The notes under the pieces were generated by a model. It ran no database searches. It saw only the letters and a list, made by a program, of their open reading frames with translations, and was not told the DNA's origin. This document shows positions 32,525-40,300 of a DNA stretch of 64,000 nucleotides, in pieces. The stretch is from Elusimicrobiota bacterium. GTDB taxonomy: Bacteria > Elusimicrobiota > Elusimicrobia > Elusimicrobiales > Elusimicrobiaceae. The DNA is taken from NCBI GenBank assembly GCA_009778915.1, contig WRFH01000003.1, forward strand, positions 62,001-126,000. Direction: 5' to 3'. The first letter of the stretch is position 1; each line of letters begins with the position of its first letter. Both the position numbers and the translations under genes were made by a program.

Positions 32525-33285
32525 CTGTTATTTTCAAGCGCGGTTTTAATGCCTATAATCACAAGGTCCGGGTTGTAAACGTCAAACGACGACGCAAACA
32601 TTCTGCCTATGCCGCCCGTGCCTATGACCTTAACGCTTTCTCCGTTAAAACATTCTTCTTTCAAACGACTGACAAATTCTTTAATCGCGCCCACGTTGCC
32701 GTAATAAAGGCCGGCCTGCAGCTGCGTTTCCGTGGTTAAACCGGCGGCACGGCCCGGATTTGATATTTCCACTTTTGAAAGCAGCGCGGCGTTGTCAACC
32801 AGCGCGTTTAACGACGCGCTCACGCCAATCTGTATCGCGCCGCCTTTATATTCTTTATTTTTGGAAACAGCGTCATAAGTGTTGGCGGTGCCGAAGTCTA
32901 CTATTATTAAATTGGTGTCCGGGTACAAGCGCATGCCGGCTATGGCGTCCGCCACGCGGTCCGCGCCCAAGTTGCCGGCGTCCTTTCCTTTTATGTTTAG
33001 ACCGGTTTTTATGCCGGGGCCTATCGAAAAAGGTTCTATATCAAAATATTTTACGCAGCAGTTGACTATTGTTCTGTTAATGTCCGGCACGACGGAAGAC
33101 AGACCTATTTCCTTAATATCCGCGGGCTCAAAGCCGTTTTCGCGCAGTACCGTTCTCAAAAATATGCCGAGTTCGTCCGACGTTATCGCGCCTTTTGAAG
33201 TTTTGCGGAAGCGCAGTTTAATTTCGTCCCCGTCAAATACTCCGCCGAAGATTTGTGTGTTGCCCACGTCTAAAGTCAAAATCAT
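32521..33285 (-). CDS. coaX: type III pantothenate kinase
   Basis: 254-residue kinase for the first step of CoA synthesis. ASKHA-fold motifs: LDVGNTQIFGGVF at residues 4-16, NLGADRVADAIAG, and IVDFGTANTYDAV with the catalytic Asp, followed by the GGAIQIGVSASL loop (usually GGAIxPG). The type III enzyme is typical of bacteria that lack coaA. It forms an operon with rmuC and is divergent from the SGNH hydrolase gene. Confidence 0.95.
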   Translation of the reverse strand: MILTLDVGNTQIFGGVFDGDEIKLRFRKTSKGAITSDELGIFLRTVLRENGFEPADIKEIGLSSVVPDINRTIVNCCVKYFDIEPFSIGPGIKTGLNIKGKDAGNLGADRVADAIAGMRLYPDTNLIIVDFGTANTYDAVSKNKEYKGGAIQIGVSASLNALVDNAALLSKVEISNPGRAAGLTTETQLQAGLYYGNVGAIKEFVSRLKEECFNGESVKVIGTGGIGRMFASSFDVYNPDLVIIGIKTALENNR

Positions 33286-33359
33286 ATTTCCTCCCTGTGC
33301 GCTGTAAAAGGCGCAGTCGCGCGGTATTTTTATTCTACCTAATTTGATACATTAATAGT

Positions 33360-33968
33360 ATGAAGAAAATTGTAACGGTTGTGGTTATATTGTGCGTGTC
33401 CTGGTTTATATTTTCAATGATTACCAAGCCGAAAATAAAAAATCTTAACAACGCGGGCTCCGCGATAGTCGCCTTCGGCGATTCGCTGACGTACGGCCAC
33501 GGCGCGGCGCAGGGGGAAGATTATCCTTCAAAACTCGCCAAAAAAGTTTCCATGCCGGTAATAAACCTGGGCGTAAGCGGGGATAAAAGCATGGATGGTC
33601 TGGCCCGCATGGACGCAATTTGGGAGCACAACCCGTATATGGTTTTAATAGAATTCGGCGGCAATGACCGCATGCAGCAAACGTCTTTCGCTCAAACGCT
33701 GTCAGCCATAGAAAAAATTGTTGACGAAACACAGGCGCACGGCGCAATAGCGGTTATAGTGGACACCGGCGGGCCTTTCATGAGCCAGTACACAAAAGCT
33801 TACAAAAAGATGGCTAAGGAAAAAGGCGCTGTTTTCGTGCCCGGAATTTTAGACGGTATTATGCTGGACCCCAAACTTAAATCAGACGCCGTGCACCCCA
33901 ACGCCGAAGGCTATTCCATAGTGGCGGACCGCGTTTACAAAGCCATAGAAAAATACCTCAAATACTGA
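33360..33968 (+). CDS. SGNH/GDSL-family hydrolase, membrane-anchored or secreted
   Basis: 202-residue TesA-like esterase. An N-terminal hydrophobic segment (about residues 4-21) acts as signal or anchor. Block I is AFGDSLTYGHG with the catalytic Ser; block II Gly is in NLGVSGDKSMDG; block III is EFGGNDRMQ; block V is SDAVHPNAEGY with the Asp-His pair. This places it among arylesterase/acyl-CoA thioesterase I relatives; the substrate is unknown. It is divergent from coaX and precedes the second Cys-rich pilin. Confidence 0.9.
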   Translation: MKKIVTVVVILCVSWFIFSMITKPKIKNLNNAGSAIVAFGDSLTYGHGAAQGEDYPSKLAKKVSMPVINLGVSGDKSMDGLARMDAIWEHNPYMVLIEFGGNDRMQQTSFAQTLSAIEKIVDETQAHGAIAVIVDTGGPFMSQYTKAYKKMAKEKGAVFVPGILDGIMLDPKLKSDAVHPNAEGYSIVADRVYKAIEKYLKY

Positions 33969-34003
33969 AGTCTCCATATTCAAATAATTGTATATAGTCC
34001 GTA

Positions 34004-34070
34004 TAAATATTTTCATTTAGAGCCTTTATATGATATTATCTATCTGAAATATATCCTACAAGGAGCATGC
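34004..34070 (+). promoter_or_regulatory. conserved 5' leader of Cys-rich pilin gene, copy B
   Basis: This is the counterpart of 18872-18941. ATTTAGAG, the block TATATGATATTATCTATCT, AATATATCCT and AGGAGCAT are shared; small gaps occur only just before the ribosome site. It probably carries a common promoter, so both genes should respond to the same signal. Confidence 0.6.
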
Positions 34071-35393
34071 ATGCCGAACAGAAATATAAAACCCGGATTT
34101 ACCCTTATAGAACTGTTAGTCGTCGTACTGATTATAGGCATACTCTCAGCCATAGCTCTGCCCATTTATTTAACCGCCGTAGACAAAAGCAGATTTACAA
34201 ATCTTATGCCGCTTGCCAAGTCTGTAGTTACCGCGCAGACGGAGTATTATCTTACAACCGGGGCTTATACCGAGGACTTTGGAGACCTAAGCATATCTCT
34301 TGGCGACGGGCAGCAGATTTCTGGGGACACGGCCACCCTTCAAGACGGTCAAATCACGTTTAAAATAAGCGCTTCCGGGGATTATCTTTATGTGAGCGCG
34401 CAGGACAGCGGGCTGGCAGATGTTTATAAGTATTATTTCCCCAAATCTCCGCAGTTCCCCGGCGAAAGGCATTGTGAAGCTCCGCAGGACAACAACAGGG
34501 CGAACAAGCTCTGCAAAGCTTTAAACGGTACGGAAATAGGAACAAACGGAGAATACACTGTTTATACTCTTGACGGCGAAGGCGGCGGGAACGGCACTTT
34601 CCAGTGTACGCCGGTATGCAGCGGCAATCAGATTTGCCAAAACGGCGCATGCAAGTGTCCTGCAAGTTTGCCGACGTGGGACGGCTCTCAATGCCAGGTA
34701 TGCACCGGCGGACAAGTATCTTCCGGCAGCGGGACCAGTAACGGCTGCATATGTCCGAAGGCAAACCCAGTTTGGGACGGACAATCGTGCCAGCCCTGCC
34801 CTGCCGGTACTAATTGTTCCTGTCCGGCATCAAATCCCGTTTTTGACGGGACACAGTGTGTACCATGTCCGGGAGGGCAGGCCGCAACTGTTGCCGGAAC
34901 TTGTGTTTGTCCGGCTTCAAAACCCGTTTGGGACGGAAATCAGTGTTTAGCATGCCCGGGAGGACAGGCTTCAACTCCTGCCGGAACTTGCGTTTGTCCG
35001 GCTTCAAACCCAGTTTGGGATGGAACTCAGTGTTCGGCATGTCCGGGAGGACAGACTGCAAACAGTGCCGGAAATTGTGTTTGTCCGGCTTCAAACCCGG
35101 TTTGGGATGGAACTCAGTGTTCGGCATGTCCGGGAGGACAGACTGCAAACAGTGCCGGAAATTGTGTTTGTCCGGCTTCAAACCCAGTTTGGGATGGAAC
35201 AAAGTGTTCAGCTTGTCCAGGAGGTCAGGTTGCCAGCGTTGCCGGAACTTGCATTTGTCCGATTTCAAAACCCATTTTTGACGGAACGCAGTGTGTTGAT
35301 TGCCCGGGAGGTCAGACTGCAGACTTAGGCGGTAACTGCTCCTGTCCAAAGGCTACGCCTATTTGGAACGGAACTCAGTGCACGGCGGCATAG
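34071..35393 (+). CDS. type IV pilin-like protein with nine Cys-rich C-terminal modules (copy B)
   Basis: 440-residue paralogue of the protein at 18942. The leader ends at Gly8 before FTLIELLVVV. The pilin head (to about residue 170) is almost the same as in copy A, including the EYYLTTGAY and FPGERHCEAPQDNNRANK segments. Nine modules follow, mostly CVCPASNPVWDGTQC joined by CPGGQTANSAGN-type linkers. An 87-bp DNA unit (from about 35014) is tandemly duplicated. Compared with copy A the head is conserved and the modules diverge in sequence and number, as expected for an exposed, variable stalk. The start is ATG 34071, five bases after AGGAG. Confidence 0.88.
   Translation: MPNRNIKPGFTLIELLVVVLIIGILSAIALPIYLTAVDKSRFTNLMPLAKSVVTAQTEYYLTTGAYTEDFGDLSISLGDGQQISGDTATLQDGQITFKISASGDYLYVSAQDSGLADVYKYYFPKSPQFPGERHCEAPQDNNRANKLCKALNGTEIGTNGEYTVYTLDGEGGGNGTFQCTPVCSGNQICQNGACKCPASLPTWDGSQCQVCTGGQVSSGSGTSNGCICPKANPVWDGQSCQPCPAGTNCSCPASNPVFDGTQCVPCPGGQAATVAGTCVCPASKPVWDGNQCLACPGGQASTPAGTCVCPASNPVWDGTQCSACPGGQTANSAGNCVCPASNPVWDGTQCSACPGGQTANSAGNCVCPASNPVWDGTKCSACPGGQVASVAGTCICPISKPIFDGTQCVDCPGGQTADLGGNCSCPKATPIWNGTQCTAA
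35014..35187 (+). repeat. 87-bp tandem repeat inside pilin copy B
   Basis: Two almost identical 29-codon units start at 35014 and 35101, and a third, more divergent unit follows. Each encodes one Cys-rich module plus linker. Confidence 0.85.
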
Positions 35394-35528
35394 AAAGCAT
35401 AATAAATATCGGGCGCGCCGGAGCGCCGCGTATGAATATCCGTGCGGTTAAGTAAATACGTTTGTGATATTTTACAACCGCGGGTTTATTTGATAAAATT
35501 TTCTAGTTGTCCTTATTTGCGATTTTTC

Positions 35529-35610
35529 GCGCGGATGGCGGAATTGGTATACGCGTGCGTTTGAGGGGCGCATGCCTTACGGCTTGAGGGTTCGAGTCCC
35601 TCTCCGCGCA
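35529..35610 (+). tRNA. tRNA-Leu (anticodon GAG)
   Basis: The acceptor GCGCGGA pairs with TCCGCGC. The D arm contains TGGCGGAATTGGTATACGC. The anticodon stem TGCGT/GCGCA encloses the loop TTGAGGG, giving GAG. A variable arm with TGCCTTACGGCT follows, and the T arm contains GGGTTCGAGTCCC. The discriminator is A, and CCA is not encoded, unlike the tRNA-Ser gene in this window. Confidence 0.95.
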
Positions 35611-35623
35611 GTATTTCTTGCAC

Positions 35624-35821
35624 AAGGTCGTAAAATGCTTCTAACCTGCCGCGCACAAAGTAATTTTTGGAAAATTTTAATTTTCTTTGCGACGAGCATA
35701 GCCGACAGGCGGAGCCTATGTAAGGAGCAAAAAAATTAAAATTTTCCAAAAATTACAAAGCCCGAAGGGTTTGCCGGTTCTTTGGCAAACGCGCGGCAGG
35801 TTAGAAGCATTTTATGACCTT
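35624..35821. repeat. 198-bp large imperfect inverted repeat after tRNA-Leu
   Basis: Outer 31-base arms at 35624-35654 and 35791-35821 pair with one G-T wobble. Inner 25-base arms at 35660-35684 and 35732-35756 pair exactly, and the pairing continues inward with TTTGC/GCAAA and CATAG/CTATG. Two small hairpins (GCC-GACA-GGC at the tip; TTTGCC/GGCAAA at 35770-35789) decorate it. It holds no gene. It could be a non-autonomous mobile palindrome, or a folded RNA read from tRNA-Leu up to the terminator at 35857. Confidence 0.85.
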
Positions 35822-35857
35822 AAAAGCCTATGCTATAATAAAGTATAGGCTTTTTTT
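35822..35857 (+). terminator. terminator after the tRNA-Leu/inverted-repeat unit
   Basis: AAAGCCTATGC and GTATAGGCTTT form a stem (with one wobble) around an AT-rich loop, followed by a T-run that ends ten bases before the next start codon. Confidence 0.8.
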
Positions 35858-35866
35858 AGTAACCTT

Positions 35867-37387
35867 ATGACCACAAATCTAATATTCATATTAATAGCAA
35901 TACTGCTGATTTTTTTAAACGCGTTCATGTGTCTGGCGGAATATTCGCTTATCCGCGTGCGTAAAACGCGGCTTAAAGAACTGTCCGAAAAGGGTAATTC
36001 CCGCGCGCGGCTGGCATTGCACGCGGGGGAGCATATTGACGACTATTTGTCCTCTATACAGCTTGCGGTGACAATGACAAGCCTCGCGCTGGGCTGGGTG
36101 GGGGAGCCGTCCGTGGGCAGGGTTTTGAGCAGCCTGCTGCCGGGCGTTTTCCCGTTTATAGCGCCGGCGCTGCAGCGCGCGATTTCTTTTACGATAGCTT
36201 TTTTGTTAATCACTTCCATACACGTGGTTTTCGGCGAACAGGTGCCTAAACTGATTGCCATCAGATTCCCGGACAGAATTTTAACTTTCGTCATTTATCC
36301 TCTGCAATGGTTTTACAAAACCACTTACTTTTTTAAAAATATTCTTATGTGGACGGCGTACTCCGTTTTAAAACTTATCGGCATTAACCCGAAAGACAAA
36401 GAAAAAATGCCGACGGAAGAAGAAATAAGAATAATTTTTGACGAGTCCCAGGACAGCGGCCAGTTTACTTTAAGCCGCAGCCTGATGTTTGAAAACCTTT
36501 TTGATTTTAAAGGCGAAACCGCGAAAAATATAATGACGCCGCGCGCGAATATAGTAGCGCTTAAACAAGATTCTTCGTGGGCGGAAAAATTTGCCATAAT
36601 AAAAAACAAAAAATTTTCCCGCTATCCGGTTTTTACAAATACCATCGACGACGCGGCGCAGTACGTCATGGTTAAAGAAATTTCGCTTGATTTTCTGACG
36701 GAAAACGCTACTCCGCCCATTGAAAAATATATGCGCCCGCTGCTGGTGTTAAAAGAGGACACGCCGGTTGAGGTTGCTCTGCGCGAATTCCAGAACCGCC
36801 GCATACACCAGGGCCTTGTAAAAAATAAAGAAAACGCCGTCACCGGCCTGTTGACTTTGGAAGACGTGCTGGAAGAACTTGTCGGGGAAATAAGGGACGA
36901 AAACGAAATTACGCCGAGTTTCACGCTCAGCCACGTCCTTGTGCCGGACGCCTGCGTGCTCAACCTTGACACCGCGGACAAATTTGAAGCCTACAATATA
37001 TTAACGGACAAACTGCACGCGGTTCTTCCTTCTTTTTCCAAGGAGCATGTTAAAGATTTAATTTCCAGCCGGGAGCGTCTGATATCATTTTATATAGGCA
37101 AAGGCGTGGCCATACCGCACGTGCGTCTGGCGTCAATAACAACGCCGGTAATATCGTTCGGCCTTTCAAAGAAGGGCATAATTTTTAACCAGGACGACAA
37201 ACGGCCGGCAAAATTTTTCTTTTTAATTCTCTCTCCCGCGAAAGACCACGGCGCGCAGCTTAAACTTCTGGCGCAAATCTCATCCTTCGTGTCTAATAAA
37301 ACAGTGCTCTCCCGTTTATCAAAAGCAAAGTCCGGCCGTGACGTCGCGGAAATAATGATAGCCTTTGAACACACCATAGCGTTGTAG
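35867..37387 (+). CDS. CNNM/CorC-type membrane protein with CBS pair fused to a PTS EIIA-like domain
   Basis: 506 residues. The N-terminal DUF21/CNNM transmembrane domain (about 1-185, with AEYSLIRVRKTRLKEL and GWVGEPSVG) is the core of CorC/HlyC-type Mg2+ exporters. A CBS pair follows (about 215-345, beginning IMTPRANIVALK and ending LLTLEDVLEELVGEIRDE). The usual C-terminal CorC_HlyC domain is replaced by an EIIA type 2 domain (about 350-500) with the phosphorylatable His near 418 in GVAIPHVRLAS and a final HGAQLKLLAQISSF segment. EIIA domains accept phosphate from HPr. Fused here, they suggest a transporter whose activity tracks phosphotransfer status. The role is inferred. Confidence 0.88.
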   Translation: MTTNLIFILIAILLIFLNAFMCLAEYSLIRVRKTRLKELSEKGNSRARLALHAGEHIDDYLSSIQLAVTMTSLALGWVGEPSVGRVLSSLLPGVFPFIAPALQRAISFTIAFLLITSIHVVFGEQVPKLIAIRFPDRILTFVIYPLQWFYKTTYFFKNILMWTAYSVLKLIGINPKDKEKMPTEEEIRIIFDESQDSGQFTLSRSLMFENLFDFKGETAKNIMTPRANIVALKQDSSWAEKFAIIKNKKFSRYPVFTNTIDDAAQYVMVKEISLDFLTENATPPIEKYMRPLLVLKEDTPVEVALREFQNRRIHQGLVKNKENAVTGLLTLEDVLEELVGEIRDENEITPSFTLSHVLVPDACVLNLDTADKFEAYNILTDKLHAVLPSFSKEHVKDLISSRERLISFYIGKGVAIPHVRLASITTPVISFGLSKKGIIFNQDDKRPAKFFFLILSPAKDHGAQLKLLAQISSFVSNKTVLSRLSKAKSGRDVAEIMIAFEHTIAL

Positions 37388-37391
37388 CATA

Positions 37392-37444
37392 TTGACAAAC
37401 ATTACTTTTAATATTAAACTAATTATGTAGCATGCATTTGCTAC
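37392..37444 (+). promoter_or_regulatory. promoter and 5' mRNA hairpin of the pilin gene at 37474
   Basis: TTGACA (37392-37397) lies 17 bases before TAAACT (37415-37420), a good sigma-70 type pair. The transcript would begin with GTAGCA-TGCATT-TGCTAC (37427-37444), a six-base-pair hairpin that may stabilise the mRNA. A GAGGAGGGG ribosome site follows. Confidence 0.65.
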
Positions 37445-37473
37445 AAAAATTACATCCCTTGAGGAGGGGAATT

Positions 37474-37962
37474 ATGAATAAGAAAGGTTTCACCTTAATT
37501 GAGCTCTTAGTCGTCGTGCTCATTATCGGTATTTTGGCCGCTATCGCGCTGCCGCAATACTTCAAAGCCGTTGAAAAATCCAGAATGGCGGAAGCCGAGA
37601 CGGTTATCGGCAACGCGGTGCTTGCCGAACAGAGATATTTTATGTCTACCGGCACGTTTACCGACAACTGGAAAAGACTGGATACCACCCCTTCAGGTAC
37701 CATCTCCCAGACCAACGCCCTCAATGATACTCTTGCGACCAAAACCTCCAACGGTTTTATCGTGCTCTTATCTCCTACCGAGATTTGGGCGAAAAGAGAC
37801 AACGCGGCTTATCCGTACTATGTCGGTAAGCCTTATAACGATACGGACAAACCGTACTGCTATACCACGGACACCGGCAAAGCTGGCGATATTTGCTTAG
37901 AATATAACGACAGCGACAGCACCACCACGCTTCCGTCCGGCGCTACAGCTCCTACTTTCTAA
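37474..37962 (+). CDS. type IV pilin-like protein, probably strongly expressed
   Basis: 162-residue prepilin. MNKKG is followed by FTLIELLVVV and IALPQYFKAVEKSRMAEA, with Glu5 present. The head holds NAVLAEQRYFMSTGTF and two C-terminal Cys (KPYCYTT and AGDICLEY) that probably close the D-region. The start ATG 37474 has GAGGAGGGG just upstream; an in-frame extension to 37432 ignores this site and the leader length rule. A consensus-like promoter, a 5' hairpin and a strong terminator frame the gene as a single highly expressed unit, so this is the best candidate for the major pilin among the four in the window. Confidence 0.9.
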   Translation: MNKKGFTLIELLVVVLIIGILAAIALPQYFKAVEKSRMAEAETVIGNAVLAEQRYFMSTGTFTDNWKRLDTTPSGTISQTNALNDTLATKTSNGFIVLLSPTEIWAKRDNAAYPYYVGKPYNDTDKPYCYTTDTGKAGDICLEYNDSDSTTTLPSGATAPTF

Positions 37963-37972
37963 TTTAACTTAG

Positions 37973-38006
37973 AAAAAAACCCCGTCTGAAAAGACGGGGT
38001 TTTTTA
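37973..38006. terminator. bidirectional terminator after the pilin gene
   Basis: ACCCCGTCT-GAAA-AGACGGGGT, a stable stem with a GAAA tetraloop, has an A-run before and a T-run after. Confidence 0.93.
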
Positions 38007-38033
38007 TTTGTAATTTTCATACTTCTTTCTTTT

Positions 38034-38072
38034 CCCCTCGCCCCACCGGGGGAGAGGGATAGGGTGAGGGGG
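38034..38072. repeat. GC-rich imperfect palindrome of the CCCTCACCCTATCCCTCTCC type
   Basis: This 39-base segment lies between the pilin terminator and the end of hypF. CCCCTC and GAGGGG close it, and the minus strand contains the run CCCTCACCCTATCCCTCTCC, a sequence type known as an interspersed intergenic repeat in many unrelated bacterial genomes. The remaining bases up to 38131 show no gene. Confidence 0.5.
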
Positions 38073-38131
38073 TAAGAACACATCATGTTCACTAATATAT
38101 AGCTGTAGAGACAAAACGGAATAACTAAATT

Positions 38132-40300
38132 TTATAGTAAAAAGTACGCCTGCCCCAGCGCGAGCCCGCTGTCGTTACAACTCACCCGCTCATTTAAATA
38201 AACTCTAAATCCCGCCTTTGTTAAAGCGCTATAAATCCCTTCAAGCAAAACTTTATTTTGAAATACTCCCCCGCTTAAAACTATTTGCTTTATCCCTATT
38301 TTTTTAGCGGTTTCCAGCGCGGCTTTAATTATAAAAGAGTGAAAACGGTTTGACACGGTTTGCGCGTCTTCGCCGCGCCGCAAAACTTCCTCAAACAGCG
38401 GTTTTGTCAAAACGGTATAAAGGCCGCCGCGTTTTTCTATTTTCACCTGGTAAGGTTTTTCCGGCGCGGTAAATTTAGCTTCCAGCTCCATAGCCGCCTG
38501 CGCCTGATATGTCACCGCCGCGCGCAGCCCGCACAAAAAAGCTACGGCGTCAAACAACCGTCCGACGCTGGAACACTTAGGGCAGTTGATATCCGCTCTT
38601 ATCATTTTAAGCGCGGTTTTTATCTTTTCCTTATCTATTTCTTCAAATAAACTGCCGCCGGCGTCTCTTGTAATTCCCAGACCGAGCCGCCAAATTTCTT
38701 TAACGCTTATATCGCCGCCGGGCAGCAAAATGCTTTCAAAAGTTCCGGCGCGGCGGTATTTTTTATTATTAAAAACCAAAAACTCGCCGCCCCAGACGGT
38801 ACCGTCGTTACCGAGCCCCATGCCGTCAAAAATTATACCCAGATATTTCCCTTTTAAATTATGTTCCGCCGCCGCGCTTAAAGCGTGCGCCGCGTGGTGC
38901 TGCACCGCGCGCGCCGAAGGTTTCAGCTGAGATGTGAAATAGTCAGGGTGCAAATCACGCGCAAAAACTTTCGGGCGCAAGCTAAAAAGTTTTCGCATTT
39001 TCGCGCTTGCGTCCAAATAAAATTTCTGGTTTTCTTCTTTATCCAAATCACCGGTATATTGCGTGAGATACGCTTTATCTCCGTCAATAAAACAGGCGGC
39101 GGCGGTTTTATTCGCGCCTAATCCGCAGACGGTTTTGGCCGCGCGGCGCACAAGCGTCAGCGGCTGAGGCGCGTAACCGCGCGCGCGGCGCATAAAACGC
39201 ATTTTGCCAAGCGCTTCAAACATTACTGAATCGTCAAGCTTATTATAAATTTCGCGGTTATGAAACAAAAAACCGTCGGCGATATTTTTTAATTTTGCCC
39301 GCGCCTCGCCGTCCAGACTGCAAAGCGCGCCGCCGGGCGCATTACCGGACGTCATCACCAGCGCGTCGGTTTTAAGCATTGAAAAAAGTATTTTATGCAG
39401 CGGCGTATACGCTGTCATCACGCCGTAATTATTTAAATTATCCGCAATGCCGCGCAGCATAATTTTTTTGCGCGCCATAACTATCGGCGCGGCGGAGGAT
39501 TGCAGCTCTTTTGCGGCAAGCTGCGTAATATGACAATATTTTTTTGCGGTTCTTAAACCATTAAACATAAGCGCGAAAGGTTTATCGAGCCTGTTCTTAC
39601 GCCGGCGCAGAAGGGATACCGCCTTAAAATTTTTCGCGTCGCAAGCCAGGTGGTAACCGCCTATGCTTTTTAAAGAGATAATTTTTCCGCCGTCAATAAA
39701 CCGCGCGGCCTTTTTTAAAGCGGCCGCCCCTTTTTCGCCTTCAAAAAAAATCTGCGGGCCGCAGACGGGGCAGCAGTCCGGTTGCGCGTGAAAACGGCGG
39801 CTGAGCGGGTTATTATATTCCGCCGCGCACGACGGGCACATTTTAAATTTACGCATAGTCGTGTTTTTGCGGTCATACGGCAGCCCGGCGGTTATGCTGA
39901 AGCGCGGCCCGCAGTCCGTACAGTTCGTAAGAGGGTAATTATAACGGCGGTCTTTCGGGTTTAAAATTTCTTTGGCGCAGTTTTTGCAAAGCGCTAAATC
40001 AGGCGGTAAAAAAGTCGTATCTTTTTCATACTTTTTACTTACCAAAATTTTAAAATTTTTTTCTTTTTTCTTTTTAATCCGTGTTATTTTTATGTTTTCT
40101 ACAAAAGCCTGTAATGGCAAATTCTTATGTATTTCTTCTTTTAGCAAATTTACGTTTTTTCCCTGGACTTCAACCTCAACGCCGCGCGAAGTGTTCCTGA
40201 CAAACCCGGCCAGCCCCAGCTTCCGCGCGGTTTTATAAATAAAAGGCCGGAATCCGACGCCCTGCACTGTACCGGTTATAAGTAATTTTTTTCTTAACAT
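38132..40300 (-). CDS. hypF: carbamoyltransferase HypF
   Basis: 722-residue [NiFe]-hydrogenase maturation factor; it makes carbamoyl-AMP and passes the carbamoyl group to HypE for the CN ligands. Domains in order: acylphosphatase (GTVQGVGFRPFIYKTA, residues 11-26), two zinc modules (CKNC...CTDCGPRFS and CPSC...CCPVCGP), a YrdC-like domain and a Kae1-like domain with VQHHAAHALSAAAEH and IVLSGGVFQN. The length fits the family. It is the last gene of the hyp operon and overlaps hypE by seven bases. Confidence 0.96.
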   Translation of the reverse strand: MLRKKLLITGTVQGVGFRPFIYKTARKLGLAGFVRNTSRGVEVEVQGKNVNLLKEEIHKNLPLQAFVENIKITRIKKKKEKNFKILVSKKYEKDTTFLPPDLALCKNCAKEILNPKDRRYNYPLTNCTDCGPRFSITAGLPYDRKNTTMRKFKMCPSCAAEYNNPLSRRFHAQPDCCPVCGPQIFFEGEKGAAALKKAARFIDGGKIISLKSIGGYHLACDAKNFKAVSLLRRRKNRLDKPFALMFNGLRTAKKYCHITQLAAKELQSSAAPIVMARKKIMLRGIADNLNNYGVMTAYTPLHKILFSMLKTDALVMTSGNAPGGALCSLDGEARAKLKNIADGFLFHNREIYNKLDDSVMFEALGKMRFMRRARGYAPQPLTLVRRAAKTVCGLGANKTAAACFIDGDKAYLTQYTGDLDKEENQKFYLDASAKMRKLFSLRPKVFARDLHPDYFTSQLKPSARAVQHHAAHALSAAAEHNLKGKYLGIIFDGMGLGNDGTVWGGEFLVFNNKKYRRAGTFESILLPGGDISVKEIWRLGLGITRDAGGSLFEEIDKEKIKTALKMIRADINCPKCSSVGRLFDAVAFLCGLRAAVTYQAQAAMELEAKFTAPEKPYQVKIEKRGGLYTVLTKPLFEEVLRRGEDAQTVSNRFHSFIIKAALETAKKIGIKQIVLSGGVFQNKVLLEGIYSALTKAGFRVYLNERVSCNDSGLALGQAYFLL

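Noticed and set aside
34810-35349. Repetitive open frames on the minus strand and in other plus frames inside pilin copy B
   Set aside because: Same reason: periodic DNA in the real frame generates repetitive shadow products without start signals.
35513-35749. 78-codon minus-strand frame across tRNA-Leu and the inverted repeat
   Set aside because: It is antisense to the tRNA (RGEGLEPS-type artefact) and to the palindrome; no ribosome site.
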